64,000 bases of DNA from Anas platyrhynchos (Eukaryota; Chordata; Aves; Anseriformes; Anatidae). The translations under genes and the position numbers were made by a program. The notes beneath the pieces were generated by a model. The model did not search any database. It had not been told where the DNA came from and saw only the letters and a list, made by a program, of their open reading frames with translations. The DNA lies in assembly GCF_047663525.1 (NCBI RefSeq), contig NC_092605.1:4774001-4838000 (forward strand). The letters run 5' to 3'. This document shows positions 13,201-26,300 of this stretch, piece by piece. Numbering within the stretch: the first letter of the stretch is position 1; every line of letters starts with the position of its first letter.

Positions 13201-16200
13201 GTAATGACATGTGCTTCGTGCTGTTTGTCATGTCCCAAGCTCCAGGGATCCGGGTTCTGCTCACTGGGCAAAACCATCCAGCAACGGATACACCTGTAAT
13301 TGTAAAGAACGAGGGATCGTTTCCAAGAAAGCTGAGTATTTCAACAAAGCCCAGTGTAGGTAGGTGTGCTGGAATTACAAGCAGAAAACAGCAGCCGTTT
13401 TGGCTCGAGTGCTGCAGAGCACGGGCTTCCAGGATTCGGGGACCAGAGATTCCCACTCTGTTACCCCTGGGGGAAGCTGCTTTCCACTGCCTGCAGAGAG
13501 CATGTGGGGGCAGTAGCATGGCCAGGCTATAGCTGTTTTTTTTTGTGAAAACCCTCCAAAGCATCCCAACTAGTTTTGTATGCTCAAAAATCGTTGGTCC
13601 TTTAAAAATAAATAAACCCCAAAGAAGCCATGTTTCAGTTCATTATGTGTACTGAAAATTCCCCTTACAGTTTTTGTCTGGATATAGATCTTTTGGGGAC
13701 TGTAATAACGTAAGGGCAGTGTTCCTTGTTTTTATTTTTCTGTTGTAAACTCTGGAGTCGTTATTTCTATATGTTGTTACACCGCTGGTTTATTTAACTG
13801 ACATTTGGAGCAGAGAGAAGGCAGGTGCACTAATGTAGGTGGGATTATACGCTAAATACTGAAGACTGGCTGGAGTTCTGAAATTTGCCTCTCTGTGAGG
13901 TTTGATGAGCCAAAAGGCTCTTACCGAGCCTGATGAGGCTTTGTGTACGTAAGGGCTTATTACCATGAAGCTGGTTAAGGACTAAGAGCACAATCTATTT
14001 AGTGTGGGGGGATATGGGCTTAATTAATTGTTTAAAATGGTTTTTGTTGTGGCTTTGCTGTATAATTATCAGTGTCTCAGACATTGGTGATTTTGAGACT
14101 TTTACTGAGGGATGTGCTATTGCTGCTACGGGACAAAAGAGGATATCTGCTTTCAGGCTTTGTTCTTTCAATAATGGTTCTATTTATTTATTTATTTATT
14201 CTATATTTTTTTCTTTTCCCTTCTGATTGCTTTCTCTGTTAAAGATCAATCTATAAAACGTTGTCCAACCCCAACTGTAAGCTAAAAGCTGGGGACCTGA
14301 AGGCAAAACTGAGCAATTAAAAAGAAATTTAAAGGATTTCTGAAGTTGATGATATGGTGATTTTGTTATTTGGGGAACTGTTGATACATTTTATTCAATG
14401 CGGTTGGCAACAGTAATTTGAGAAAATGCTTATTTTGCTTTGTTTTTAAGACATACGCTTATTTTAATGCTTTTTCTTCGAGTAACCTTTTGATGAATTA
14501 TTGCTTATCTTTTATTAGAGTTGAGGTTTGCTGTGTTGTTCTGCTTTACCTGTCCCCTGTGTCCAACCAGTTCCCTTGACATTTTCTTAATGAACCTGTT
14601 TTTTTCACACACTTATCCAGGGAATGAGTGTACTAAGTTGATACAGTGAGAAATGAGTGTTTGCTTTTCCTGCTCAGCTGATAAGATTTGTATATTCACA
14701 TGTGCAGGTATCGTGCGGTCTCTAACTGTACTTTGTGTTTCTTATGCATCAATATAAATGGAGGCAGACATAGTTGTGAAGTGTATCCTTTCATTTTATT
14801 TTCTATTTTGTTTCAGATAAGTGTAGCTTGAGATGATTCATTTAAGAAATGGGAAAAAATTACACTGCAAAGTATTTTCAATGCTTTTGGTGGGACAATT
14901 TTCTGAAGTTTCTTGAAAGTTCTAGGTGATGTTTAAGGAAAAAAAAAACGACTTTGAATTTAATACAAACAAGCAACACATCACCCCACAAACTCATATG
15001 ACTTACACTAAATAGATGTGCTTCTTAAATATTCTTTTTCATTATGTCAGCGACAAATTCTGTAATTCACTTTGATTGCAATAGATGATCTTTGGTTAGG
15101 AAGGGAAGATGTGCACTAAGGAATATTAGAACAGATACACTATTTCCTTCATCCTGCCTGCTTCTTTGTGTGGGTTGACTTAAAGTTGTCTCTGTTCAGG
15201 GATTTTGATGTTCACTTAATATACTAATTTGTAGATTTGAGGCCTGAGATTGTTCATCTTTTCTGCCTTACTGCAGACTGTTGTTTACTTGCTTTGCTGC
15301 TAAACAGTGGCCATGCAAGTATAATGAATGCATTGATTAATCATTTCAGTGTAAATCATTTGTATTCCAAATTAAGTGGCTTGAAAAGAACCGAGAACAA
15401 CTTTTTTTTTTTTTTAATTGTTTCTCTTGCCAGAGCCTGAGCTGTCAGCACCCATCCATCCTACAAATCCATCAGGCACCGACTTCTTCCAACCCCATTC
15501 CTAACCACAGAAGTCAAACATCCCTCCTAGGACCCGCAACACTATCTAGATACAAAATTTATGTGTAAAGAAAATTAAGTCCCACTCTGATGTCTTTGAA
15601 GGAGAAGACCTTAGGACAACACAGAAGGAGTTTTCTTTCTTTCTTTCCATGTTGGAAGAAGCACACACAAAGCCTGTCACCTCAGTGTCAGCAACTCCCA
15701 AAAGGTCTGAAGGCTCAATACAATGTTCCCCGCAGACTGGAGGAGTATTTGGGTGTTCAGCATTACAGCCCAGCACCAGTTAGGTAGCTCTCACCTGCAG
15801 AGAGTCTCTCCAAGTGACCTGTGGAGCCTTTTTGAATTCTCCTGGAACATGCTGCTACAAGTGCACTGTGCACTTCAGCTGGGGAAACTGAGGCACAGAA
15901 CAGTAAAGTGGCTATTAAAAGAGCTGGGAGTAACTCAGTTTTCTTGACTTCTTGTCCTGGGCTCTTTTCAAACTCTGCCAGACAAGTAGACCCTAAACAC
16001 TAGATTCACAGATTCTTTTCAAGTCTTTTACATCAACAGTCAGTGTGAGGGGTATCAGAATTGGGCCTTCGTATCATCTCAAACCTGTTTGTTTGGGTTT
16101 GTTAGGTGTCAGAGCACAGTAAAGGCAAATGAGATAGTGGCTTTCTTAGAAATCACTATTTCACCCAACAAAATGTTTCTCTACAATAGCAAAGAGCAGG

Positions 16201-17257
16201 TTTTATTTCTGCCAAAACCTCTGCAACCAAATGGACAAAATTTATCTGTAGCTTGGCAGCCAATATGCATTATCCTCAGGTTCCTTGCTAAACTATTAAA
16301 ATTAATCAGGTGGCAAACTTTCATTATGCCAGCTCTAATAAACAAGAAATCCAGGCTCCTAGCACTGCAAACATCAGTAAATAGAGCAGTACAATGAAGT
16401 GTCTGAGGAAACTCTCCAAAAGCTAGTCAAATCAAATTAAATTATGCATATACCAAACTATTTATTTTTATATCGAATCTTTCTTACAAAAGTATCACAA
16501 CCTATTATATGCTATATAATAAAGAGCAAATGCCACCAGCTTGGGGATGAGACTGCTCTGTGTACCCCTTTGGCAGTTCCATCAGCATTGATGGTGATGT
16601 GGGAATCAGCATCTATGGGTAAATTATAAGGAAGTTAGGCTCAGAGAACATGCTTTTCTTATTAGATAAAGACGGCTAAATAAGGCCATTGCCTAGGAAT
16701 AGATTGCAATTTGACACAAGAGTCAGGAAAATGCAAGCAAAATTAATCAGTCAGCAAGAAGAGATGCATTCAGGGCATTGTTTAAAATAATAGAGTTTAG
16801 GTATTGCTCTCACAAGGTTCTCAGGTCAAATAGGTCTGGAATGAGGATAGAAAAGCTGAAACTCTGGCACTTAGAATCTGTTAGGAGTGCACAGCACCAA
16901 AAGATCAGCGAATTACTCAAGTACTGGATGGAGCCCGTATTAGTTTAGCATCAAGGAATGGAAGAGAATGAATCAGAAAGCATGAAGCTAATAAGAGACC
17001 TTGAGGTGCTGTTGACTTTAAGTGCCTGAAAGTTTACAGGAACCTCTGAGAAGTATGACTGCATCTATAAAGCAAGAGAAATAATAGGCTGTAGTTTCTC
17101 AAGGAGCAAGGTAAGCCAAGCAGAATTTTATGTTCGTATATGGACATCTAACCTCCTCAGGCTTTTCTGAAATTTCTGGGGAAAAAACTACTCAGGTTTC
17201 TGAGACCCCTGGATTTAACCAAAGTGCCCAACAAAGAAAATACTCTGAAAAGCTGAG
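13201..17257. other. Non-coding DNA with a G+C-richer patch
   Basis: Between 13200 and 13560 the DNA is richer in G+C and both strands carry overlapping open stretches: plus 13209-13532 (107 codons) and minus 13163-13564 (133 codons). Open frames on both strands over the same DNA argue for composition, not coding. (TTTA)n lies at 14181-14200. A 102-codon plus frame at 16089-16397 is unrecognised. No gene is supported. Confidence 0.5.
14181..14204. repeat. (TTTA)n microsatellite
   Basis: Five uninterrupted copies of a TATT/TTTA tetranucleotide lie in an AT-rich setting. Confidence 0.85.
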
Positions 17258-17282
17258 AAAAAAAAAAAAAAAAAAAAAAAAA
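17258..17282. repeat. Poly-A run (A25)
   Basis: Twenty-five A residues follow GCTGAG. Such a run could be the tail of a retroposed sequence, but the upstream 200 bases show no recognisable transcript or SINE and no obvious target-site duplication. Confidence 0.9.
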
Positions 17283-20270
17283 GCTGGGTACTTCCTGATG
17301 CTCAGTCAGGGGAAGCTCAGTATAATAGGGATTTTTACAATAAGGATTTTTCTGTGTCAGTCTGGCAAATTTTTCCAAAGGTGGTAGACTGAGAAGCAAT
17401 GCATTTGTTTCTGGCATGCCTCTGAGGAAACTCATCTGTGTATGTGCCAGGCAGCCAATATCCACATGGTGGATTCAGGCAGTCCTGGCACCACCGCCAA
17501 ATCCAAAAGAAGAGATCTGCAACACAGCGCTGGAGAGATTTGTTCACTAAATTGAGATTAGGCTCAACAGCTGCAAAGTCTTTGTGGCTGGCACTTGGGG
17601 AATTAGCAACTTGCTGCAGATGAGGGCTCTCACCTGGCAAATTAATTTCCAGTTTTAAATGGATCCACCCTGCCTACTGCCTGAGTCTGGCTGTTGTGTG
17701 GGTCCCAGCACTACCTGCAGGTAGGTACTGTTTTAGTGCTGCCTATGCAGACTGCTTTGGAAATGAGGCAGAAGCTGCCTTCTTGTTTATTTAATAAATG
17801 AAACTTTTAGGCACCAGTGGGTGCATTTATTCTGTTTTTCTTGGCACTTGCACATTTATTTAACCATGCTCCTCCCTTAGCATGAGTGTTGATGGAAGGT
17901 GGCAATTACATTAATCATCTGTGCTGTCACCCCTTGTTTTGAATCTGCTCAGGGTAAGTGCTCTTCCCAAAATTCTGTGCAATCTGTTCCTGCACACGGA
18001 GAATGTTTACCCAGCAATGCAGGACCACCTCCAAAGCAATCTGTGAATTTAGTAAAGTCACCCACAAAGAACAAGAAATAGATATTTTTATGTATGGGAC
18101 TGGTAGCCAACACTTTCAGAAAACTAGTCTAATAAGAATTTTCTTTGGTTTTGGGAAAGTTTATTTATTTGTTTTCCTTGAAGTTGCCTTGGTTGTTGTA
18201 CATGATGAGAGAGCCTTTGGGTTTAATGCAAGGCTGTCCATTGCATTCAGAGTACAATAACTTCACATGTCAGTAGCTCATGGAGGGGTTTAAAGTTGGT
18301 GGCTTTTTAGGATGGGGGGGGGGGGGGCGTGGTGTTTTTTTTTTCTTCCCAAAATACAGACTAGATATTTTGTGTTATTTGCGAAGGAGATTCTGACAGA
18401 TTGGGTAGAAGATCAGCCAGTCATAAAGTGACAAATTTGATGATTAAGGTAGTTGAATTTGGTTTTGGTTTGGACATTAAACAAATGGAGTGACTCATAC
18501 TAAAAGAGGACTGACTGCTCTGCAAAGTGTGCGTGGTAGAAAAGGCTGCACTTCATCTTGCACAATGTGCTGAGCATATCAACAGCCCAGGCTGATTATC
18601 AGCTGGTGTGGTGGCTTAGGAGGAATCTAGTGAGGAGGAAAAACCTATAATGCCCTGATCTGTTGGTGCCTGGGCCTCTGCTCAGAAAGTTTTGTAAACC
18701 TGCCTTGTGGGGCAGACAGAGGAAATAGTACCCTGTAAAAATTTTGTGTGTCCTAGAGAGTATTCTGCTCGGGGATGACAAAATGGGATACAGAGAGTTG
18801 TGAGTGGCTTCAGGGAAAGGGAAAGCATTTGAGCTTCCCCTTCAACTGCTATGGTAGGATTTTAGCTGACAGTGGAGAGCCAGTATCCACAAAAATGTCA
18901 CAGTCAGGTCTGTATAGGGAGAGAGGGATACTATTATTATTATTTTGCATATATGTATCTTTTGGGAAAACACAGTAGAGAAATATTGGTGGATCCACCA
19001 TTAAGATGTTCAGGTCCTGCAATTTCAGGCATCAATTTAATCAGGCTGATCGGAGTTAACATGCTAGTCTGAAATGAGATAATACGTGGTTCCTAAGAAG
19101 GAAACGCTGGCAGACTGGAAGAAGCTGGATGGTTTTCTGGCAACGTCTTTTTATATTTCTGATGTAGGAGGCAGGGTAACCAACAGAGAGCCCCCTGCCA
19201 AGCCTGCTCTTCCTCTGATGAAACCCCGGGAGCTTGGCCCTCCAGTACAAAGCAGCACTCATTTGGTTGGCTGCCAGTCAGCAGGGTCTGAGTTGGGCTC
19301 TGGTTTCTGAGAGTCAGTTATGCTGTACCAAGTCCCAAGCAGAAGTTCGATCCGGGCAATGAAATAAAATTTGCTTGCAGAAAAAACCCACGATGTCGGA
19401 GAACTGAATCAATACAGACACCCATTCAACCTTGGGCAAGACTTGTCAAATCTCATAACTTAAGCAACTTCAGGTCTGCATGAGAGTCTGGCAGAGAAAA
19501 ACACTGGAGTAGGAAGCAAGGCAGATGGTTTGGCTTTATATCAGGTGTGTCCCACCAGCACCATATCCTGCTATGTACCAGCTCTTAGGTGCTGGGTTAT
19601 ATTCACTGTGCAGTGTAGCACAGTGACTGGGAAGATGACTGAATACTGAACGATGACTTGGGAGAAATAAATTTGATTTGTGGCTTTACCACAGGCTTCC
19701 CATTGAGTAGGCAGCTTTGAATGTTGCTTATATGCTCTATGCTCTGTGCCTCAACTGTGAGTGCCATGCAATTAAAACTTGAGCTGTTCAGCTGGAAGAG
19801 TGGTGGTACCTTGAAACACAAGATAACCATTAATTTCTTCTCTTTGTACAGGAATCACAAAGCCCAGCCCTGAAGTGCTATTTTTATTGTGGTATTATCA
19901 AGCTGCCAACCAAGAATGAAGACCCAATATAATGGGAACAACACAATGGGAGAATAAGACTCTCTTTTCCCTAAGGTATTTGTTACTTTAAAGGCTCATC
20001 TAAAGCAGAAACTTATTCTGGTATTAGATAAAGGATAAATAAAACTGTGTAAACCAGTACAGCATCATGGGGATCCTCTGATGCCAGATTAAGAGCAACT
20101 TCTTTTTGCTTGTTTTTTTTTTTTTAGTTTTCAATTATTACACTTTTTTATAGGACTGCTATCAATGAAATAGTTTAGCCTAGCATGATTTACTTCCATA
20201 AACCCAAATGTATATGGAGTATTCTCTTCATCTCTTAAATTTCAGTGTGCTTTGCAGCTGTTCTCTGCTA
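17283..20270. other. Non-coding unique DNA
   Basis: No gene is supported. It holds the 14-G run at 18314-18327. An acceptor-like tract ends TTGTACAG at 19851; the 124-bp segment to a GTATTT donor-like site at 19976 has stops in every frame over its full length. Confidence 0.55.
18314..18327 (+). repeat. Poly-G run (G14)
   Basis: Fourteen consecutive G residues lie in AT-rich DNA and are followed after CGTGGTG by ten T residues (18335-18344). A long pure G run is unusual in a vertebrate intron and can form intermolecular quadruplex-like structures. Confidence 0.9.
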
Positions 20271-20362
20271 TTATATATATGTATGTGTGTGTACATATAT
20301 ACACATATGTATATATGTACACACATATATACACATATGTGTATATATGTACACACATACAC
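20271..20362. repeat. Imperfect (AT/GT)n microsatellite with perfect palindrome
   Basis: About 90 bp of alternating purine-pyrimidine dinucleotides (AT, GT, AC) contain phased TATATGTACAC blocks. Within it 20323-20350 is a 28-bp perfect palindrome without a loop, centred at CATATG. The stretch can adopt cruciform or Z-like conformations. No coding significance. Confidence 0.9.
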
Positions 20363-23300
20363 TCTATATCCTTCCAGAGCTGGCTGTATTTTACCCATGA
20401 GCAAAATGATTCCATAAACCATGCTCTGTAAAGAACCTGAGAGCCTTTCAAATGACACATGCTCCATCAGTGAATGGCAAATTGTTATGGTGGGTTTTTG
20501 TGATACATGAAAGAATGACATGATGAATCTTTCCAGGACAGGGATAGAAGGGCAGGTGGCATTGAAATGGCTCCCAGGGAACAGAGGGGACGGACGGATT
20601 CTCCCATGATGTAAAATCCAACACATTCATTAAAAAGTTACTTTAGTCAAAGATCTGACCCGTAAGCTGCTCCTCATACTATAACTGACATAGTAGCTAT
20701 TAGCTCAACATGTTTAACAAATATTCATATTTACGATAAGCAGTTTGAGCTTCTTCTGTATTTTAATAAATGTATGATATGATTAAAAACATGAATTTAG
20801 TTAATAGGGAGAAATCACATTGTTTCTTTGTTAGTATAAGGATGTTGTGTCCAACCTAGTTCTGTGTATATTAGGAAGGAAATAGGTAGAGAGGACTGTA
20901 ATGCAGTAGCCAGCTTTTAATATACTGTGAACTGCTTATAGGGTGAGAGCCATTCGTTCTAGTGATTTTCTCATCATTTACATATTCAGTTGCATCTGCT
21001 TCTAAATAAAACTCACAAACTGATCTTAATTATTTCTAAGCCTATAACTATAAGGGGTATATTTTAAAAAAGCAAACCCATCTGACTTAAATCAGTACAT
21101 TAAATAGTAGCATTTTAATTAACTCAAATATTTTCTCTTATTTATTGTGATTTATTTTTCCTCTCTTACCTAGCTCTTAAAAGCAGAATGTTATGGGTTC
21201 CCCCTGGAATTCTGTTACTATAGTGAAGGTTTTCACTGAAGTTTGAACAGACAAACCCTCGAGGGTATTGAAAAGTTTTCTGCCAAAAATTAAGTATTTC
21301 CAGGATTAATGGAACATCCATTCCAGTGATTTGTTATATGCTATTCAGTGTTTTAATGCCTCAGCAACTTGATTCAAACTTTCAAGTGTCTGTAGAGCTG
21401 TGTTCAAGATATTTCTGCAATGCTCGTTTCATTTCACAGAGCAAATCTATTCAAATAAACAGTATACACAATTAGGGAGCTTTATTTCTCTGAGATGCAG
21501 CTACAGGACATAATCCTGAGGGAAGGGAAATTCTCAGCTCCTATAGACTTATGTTGCTTCCAGGTAGCAACAGAGACATCTGACAGACAGCAAAAGTGAG
21601 AATGATTCAGGAAGTTGGAATACAAACAATTCTCAAATTCCATCACATAGTTGACTCAAGATAGTTAATAAAGCACCAGGGAAGACTTCTGGGATTATGA
21701 TCCTCGCATGGGAGGAGATAATAAGAAAACAGTGACATCTGTGCAGTTCCATTAGGCAAGTTCTTGGAATTTCATTAATGGAGCTTTAATGAGCGCAAGA
21801 CATCTTGTCAAGGCTGATCTGTGTCTCTGGAACCTGGATATCAGCAGTTTATGATGGCCCTAATCTTCATCCTCCAAAGTCAATGGCATTGTAATCATCA
21901 CTTATTTCCTGCACTTCTCATGTAAAGTAAGTCTGTTTGTACTTTATACAAGAATTAAGGGCTTATGAGAAGTCTTGGGCTGACAGCCATAGAGACTGAA
22001 ATTCTGTTTATTCATGGAGCAGGCTGAGCTTAACTGAGAGTAGTTCTGCCACTTCATCTCACCCTGTTGGGCTGGGACTCTCTCTGTAGGCAGGAAGATA
22101 CCTCAGCAGCAATTTCCACTCTCTTCTGTTTTCCCCCAGAAGTGCTAAGGGAGACTTCTAGCTACTGAGCACTGCTATTTTTTCTGGGCTACAGACAAGG
22201 GCAGAAATAAAAGAACTTCTAAATTTTATTTCTGAGTATGTGTTTTACTTGTCAGCAAGAAGAATGCAGTACTTTTGTTATGGATATTTGGTCCTGTTCG
22301 GACAAATTTCCTCTGTCTGCACAAGAAGTTGAATTTTAAAGAGCCATGTTTGCAGACCACTGAAGAGCCCTCAATGGTAATGGATTTCTGTTGCAACCAG
22401 CGAAGGGCACACTGGAACAATGACCTCTGGGTGAGAGGTTCAATATCCTCTTACCAAACCTCGGAGGCCTCCAGTCATATTGATGGATTTCTTTCCACGT
22501 TGCTTGGATATTAACCGTATACTAGAGAAGAAAAACCAAAGCCATAATCTGTGAGGCAAGAAACGCCTTTGAAGAAAAACAGGAAAGTGTTAATATTTTT
22601 TTATTAATATTTCAAAATAATAATAGTTCCATGGAGCTGTAAAAGTGGCAATGCACAGAATATTAGAAATCTTAACAGTTTTAAAGTGAGAATTTTAAAT
22701 ATCCTTGGGGAAGCTGATGAAGTTTGGTGGTTATTTAGAGTTTGTACAGTGTGGTATGAGGATGTCAGTTCAAACACAAGTATAAGCTAGATGTCTTAGT
22801 CCAAAAATCATTCATTCACTGGTAATTTGCCCTGTGACAGAATAAAATGTGATGATTTTTTTTAATAGCATTAAAATAATATTTCAGAATGGATACATCT
22901 TGGATTTTATGAGCTGCAGTAAATGCAATTGAAGCTGTAACATTCATTTGGAAGCATGTGTACATGCGTTTAGGAGGCAGAATTTGGTAAGCATCAATTT
23001 ATATTTGGGTCGATACAGTCATCTTTCCTGGGTTTCACCTCTGATTGGTAGCACTTCAAGGAGCTGGGAGGGATTTCTTTCTGTGAAACAGAATTGCATA
23101 GGAAGAGTAGAACACGTTGGGGGATTAATATCAGGTATTGCCTGTTCTAATTGCATCACACACCAGTGCTTGCTCTAGGGAGAGAGGCTTATCCAAATAA
23201 ATGAGTCCACATCTTGGCCACAGTATTCAGGTAGTATATTTGAAATTTGCCATTTAACACCTGGCATCATAAGATCGTTATTTTAATGAAAAGTTTGAGG

Positions 23301-26300
23301 TATTACATGAACAATATATATACATAAGTCATTTTCTCCTATGATTCTCAAAACGTACTGAATAAATGCTGGTATCTCTTCCTAGAACTTGAGCCTAAAA
23401 AAGAATGAGATCCCTCTGTTGCTCCTAGGTAATGGAGTTATTTTTTCAATGTCAGTGATAGGGACTAGTATTTCTGGCATGCTGACAGACAATAATAAAG
23501 GTCATAACACTTGCTGTCTCCAAACTCCCAGTGACTTGAATGGGAGTTTCAAGTGCACAGTATTGAACCGAAGAATTATGGCTTGAGAGAAGCGTGTCTG
23601 CTAATAGTAATTTCTGATAAACACCAGATGAAAAAAAAACCCTAACGCTTCTGAAGAAAAGGAGAAGAGGGAGAGTGGAAGCTGTGCGCAATTTCTTCAT
23701 TTCTGCTAATAATATTTAATCCTTGCACTGTGTTTTATCTGTGGACTTTGGATAATAAAGATGCAAGTACCACAGAATAATTTTAGGCACAGAAAAATGA
23801 GTTGATTAATCCAAGTCCTTTGATAGATACAGGAACTATTTCTCCAGCTTCTAGACTCTTGTATAGCCCCAAGAGAAAGCCAAGGATTTCAATGCTTCCT
23901 GTGCTAATTTCTGTATAATTAAACTAAAATGTTTTCTGATGGTGTGAATTTTTGAAAACTTTGTTGTAGTGATTTTTGTTCAGGTAAGTAAAAACATTTT
24001 CAAATTGTTTTTATTTTTATATATATACACACATATTTATACACACAAAAAATGCCATTTTATTTTTTTCTAGTGAGCCATATTTTGTTCCAAGTTAGTT
24101 AATGAATAATTGTTGATAAATATGGCAATCTTATCTGATGTGTCTAAGGCAGGACCAGGTGGACAGTGGGGCTAATGTGCAGTACAATTAAATTATATTT
24201 AACAAAGCCCCTTGGAGTTGCAGCCTTTATGGATGGATGACAATGGCTTGAAGGTCTGTACAAGTTGTTTCAGATGGTTAGTTTGTGTAGGAAAAACTCT
24301 AGGATAGGTACAAATGTTATTATGTAGCTGATGTAATCAAGCATAGCTTGCTTTCTACTCAAAAACCATATTTTCAAAGTTGGCTGTCAGTGTTTTTCCA
24401 GGTTCCAATTGTTTGTCACTGAATGCCATTTATTGCAGAAAACATGATTGTTTTCTCAGCATTTTGACAAGAAACACAGGGAAACTGTGAGTAAAGCTTC
24501 TAAAATATTCCCAGTTTTCATCTTGCTCTGTCATAGAATGACTCGAAGGCTCCCATCCTTCCTCTTCTCTTCAATCCATTAGGCACCACCTTACTCCCAA
24601 GATCCTGGACAAAGGGAAACCAGTGAGGCTTGGCTAACCTGGGGATAGAAAACAGAAGATGCAAGGGGAGTACACATGCCTTCAAAACTGTGAACCAAGC
24701 CTTATTTCAACTCTCTGAGCATCGGCAGAAAGGTGGAGAGAAGTAAAAGCACAGCCTATGGTTTCAAGCTGTATTTATCCACTGGAAATGGAGAAGACAC
24801 TAGATGGGATGTATTTGAGATATTTAATAGATGCTAATAGAAGATACTGCGTGGTACCTGACATAAGTTCTGGGTTTCTCTATGTAAATTGTGTTGGAGA
24901 CTGGACTGTGTACCACAGTACTTATTTCTTTTTTCTGATATACACAGTTAGCTACCTAAACCGCTGTCAAGTGGGTGCAGGATTGAAAATGCTCCTATTT
25001 ATACAAATAACCAAAAGCTTTGTGGCCAGGGAGAGAGAAAATCAGCTTACGCTAATTATCAGAAGCCAGCAAGGTAAGGCTTGCAGAAGGTAAATCTGTA
25101 TGTCTGCTGCTGTAGAAATTAGTGCTTGTGGGGAACCTTTTAAAACCAATTTTCTCTGCTTTCTCTTGCATGCAGTATAATGGGAACTCTGTTTTCAACA
25201 AGCAGAAGAATTTGTAGAAAAAGATAATAAATTTAGTCATTTTCTATTTCATGGCATTATTATACATGTTTTATGATGACTGTACAATGTTTGCCTACCT
25301 AGCTCTTCCTCTGTCTTAGAGTGATTAATCTTTTTTATTCCTGGTTGTAAATTGGTTTGTTTCTTTGGGCTCTTGTTTTGTCAAAGGGATGTTTTGACAC
25401 ACTGCTGAGCTAAGTGAGATTATCCCAATTACATTTGACTGATAATATTTGTTGTCTGTTGCCTTCCATGTGAGTAACTGCATGGAATAAAATGCTGCCT
25501 TTCATTTCTGTGTGATCTTGCTTTACACATAGGCAATTTGTACGCAAATTATGATCTTTAATGAAAGATTAATTATGAAAATCAGTGACTAAGGCCTGAG
25601 ATCAACCAGGGGTTTAAACACCCTAATCACTAAGAACAGGAACAGTCAGTGCCAATATGGGACTGTGGTATTCAGCTCCCTTTTCTTCCTGTGCCTATGA
25701 GTGGTCTCTGGGAAGTCCTCAAACTCTGCCTCAGAAGGCACATTTCAGGATTGAAAAGTGACTTCTCTGGGGAGAGTGAACCTTCCTTAATTCTTGGATA
25801 ACGCTTGCTTAATGGGGAATGCGTGAAAATAAACTGAATTGTAGTTTTAAACTGACAGCAAAAGTGCTGCAGACATACAGAAAAAAATTTCCTGGTTAAG
25901 TTCGGACTCTTCTGAGTGATCCAGGTCATCTGTTTGGCTTCACCAGTCTGGTAGACAGACCTGTAGTGTCAGCTCCTAACCTGAAAATATACTTTTTCAG
26001 GATTAGACAGCTAATTTGTAGACCTCCCTAGGATAGGGAGGATGTTGAAGACTAATTTATTATATCTCTATTAGCTTTTTCTAAATGAGAGCACAATTAA
26101 AAAAGTGGTATTATTTTTAGAAAGTTATTGCTAACTGTTCTTTTCAGCAATCAGATTTTCCATTTTCATATTGTTGTGACATCTCCTATCAGGGTATGGC
26201 AGTTGCATGAATTAAGTTAAGTGCTGTTGTTCAGCTTGATTACAAGGAAACTGAAATATGCTCCTCATGGGTATTATCTGTCATATTGCTAAATACAAAA

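Noticed and set aside
17230..17282. Poly-A run as the tail of a processed pseudogene or SINE
   Set aside because: No transcript-like or SINE body upstream, no AATAAA just before the run and no target-site duplication seen.
19339..19362. AGTTCGATCC resembles a tRNA T-arm (B box)
   Set aside because: No A box or cloverleaf could be fitted upstream, and no acceptor stem pairs across the expected span.
19852..19975. Segment bounded by a good acceptor (TTGTACAG) and a GTATTT donor-like site
   Set aside because: All frames contain stops before the donor and the donor is weak. Such pairs are common by chance.
26148..26193. 46-bp open segment between TTTTCAG and GTATGG
   Set aside because: Very short, no phase partner found and an unrecognised peptide. 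It is kept only as an example of how often exon-like pairs arise by chance.
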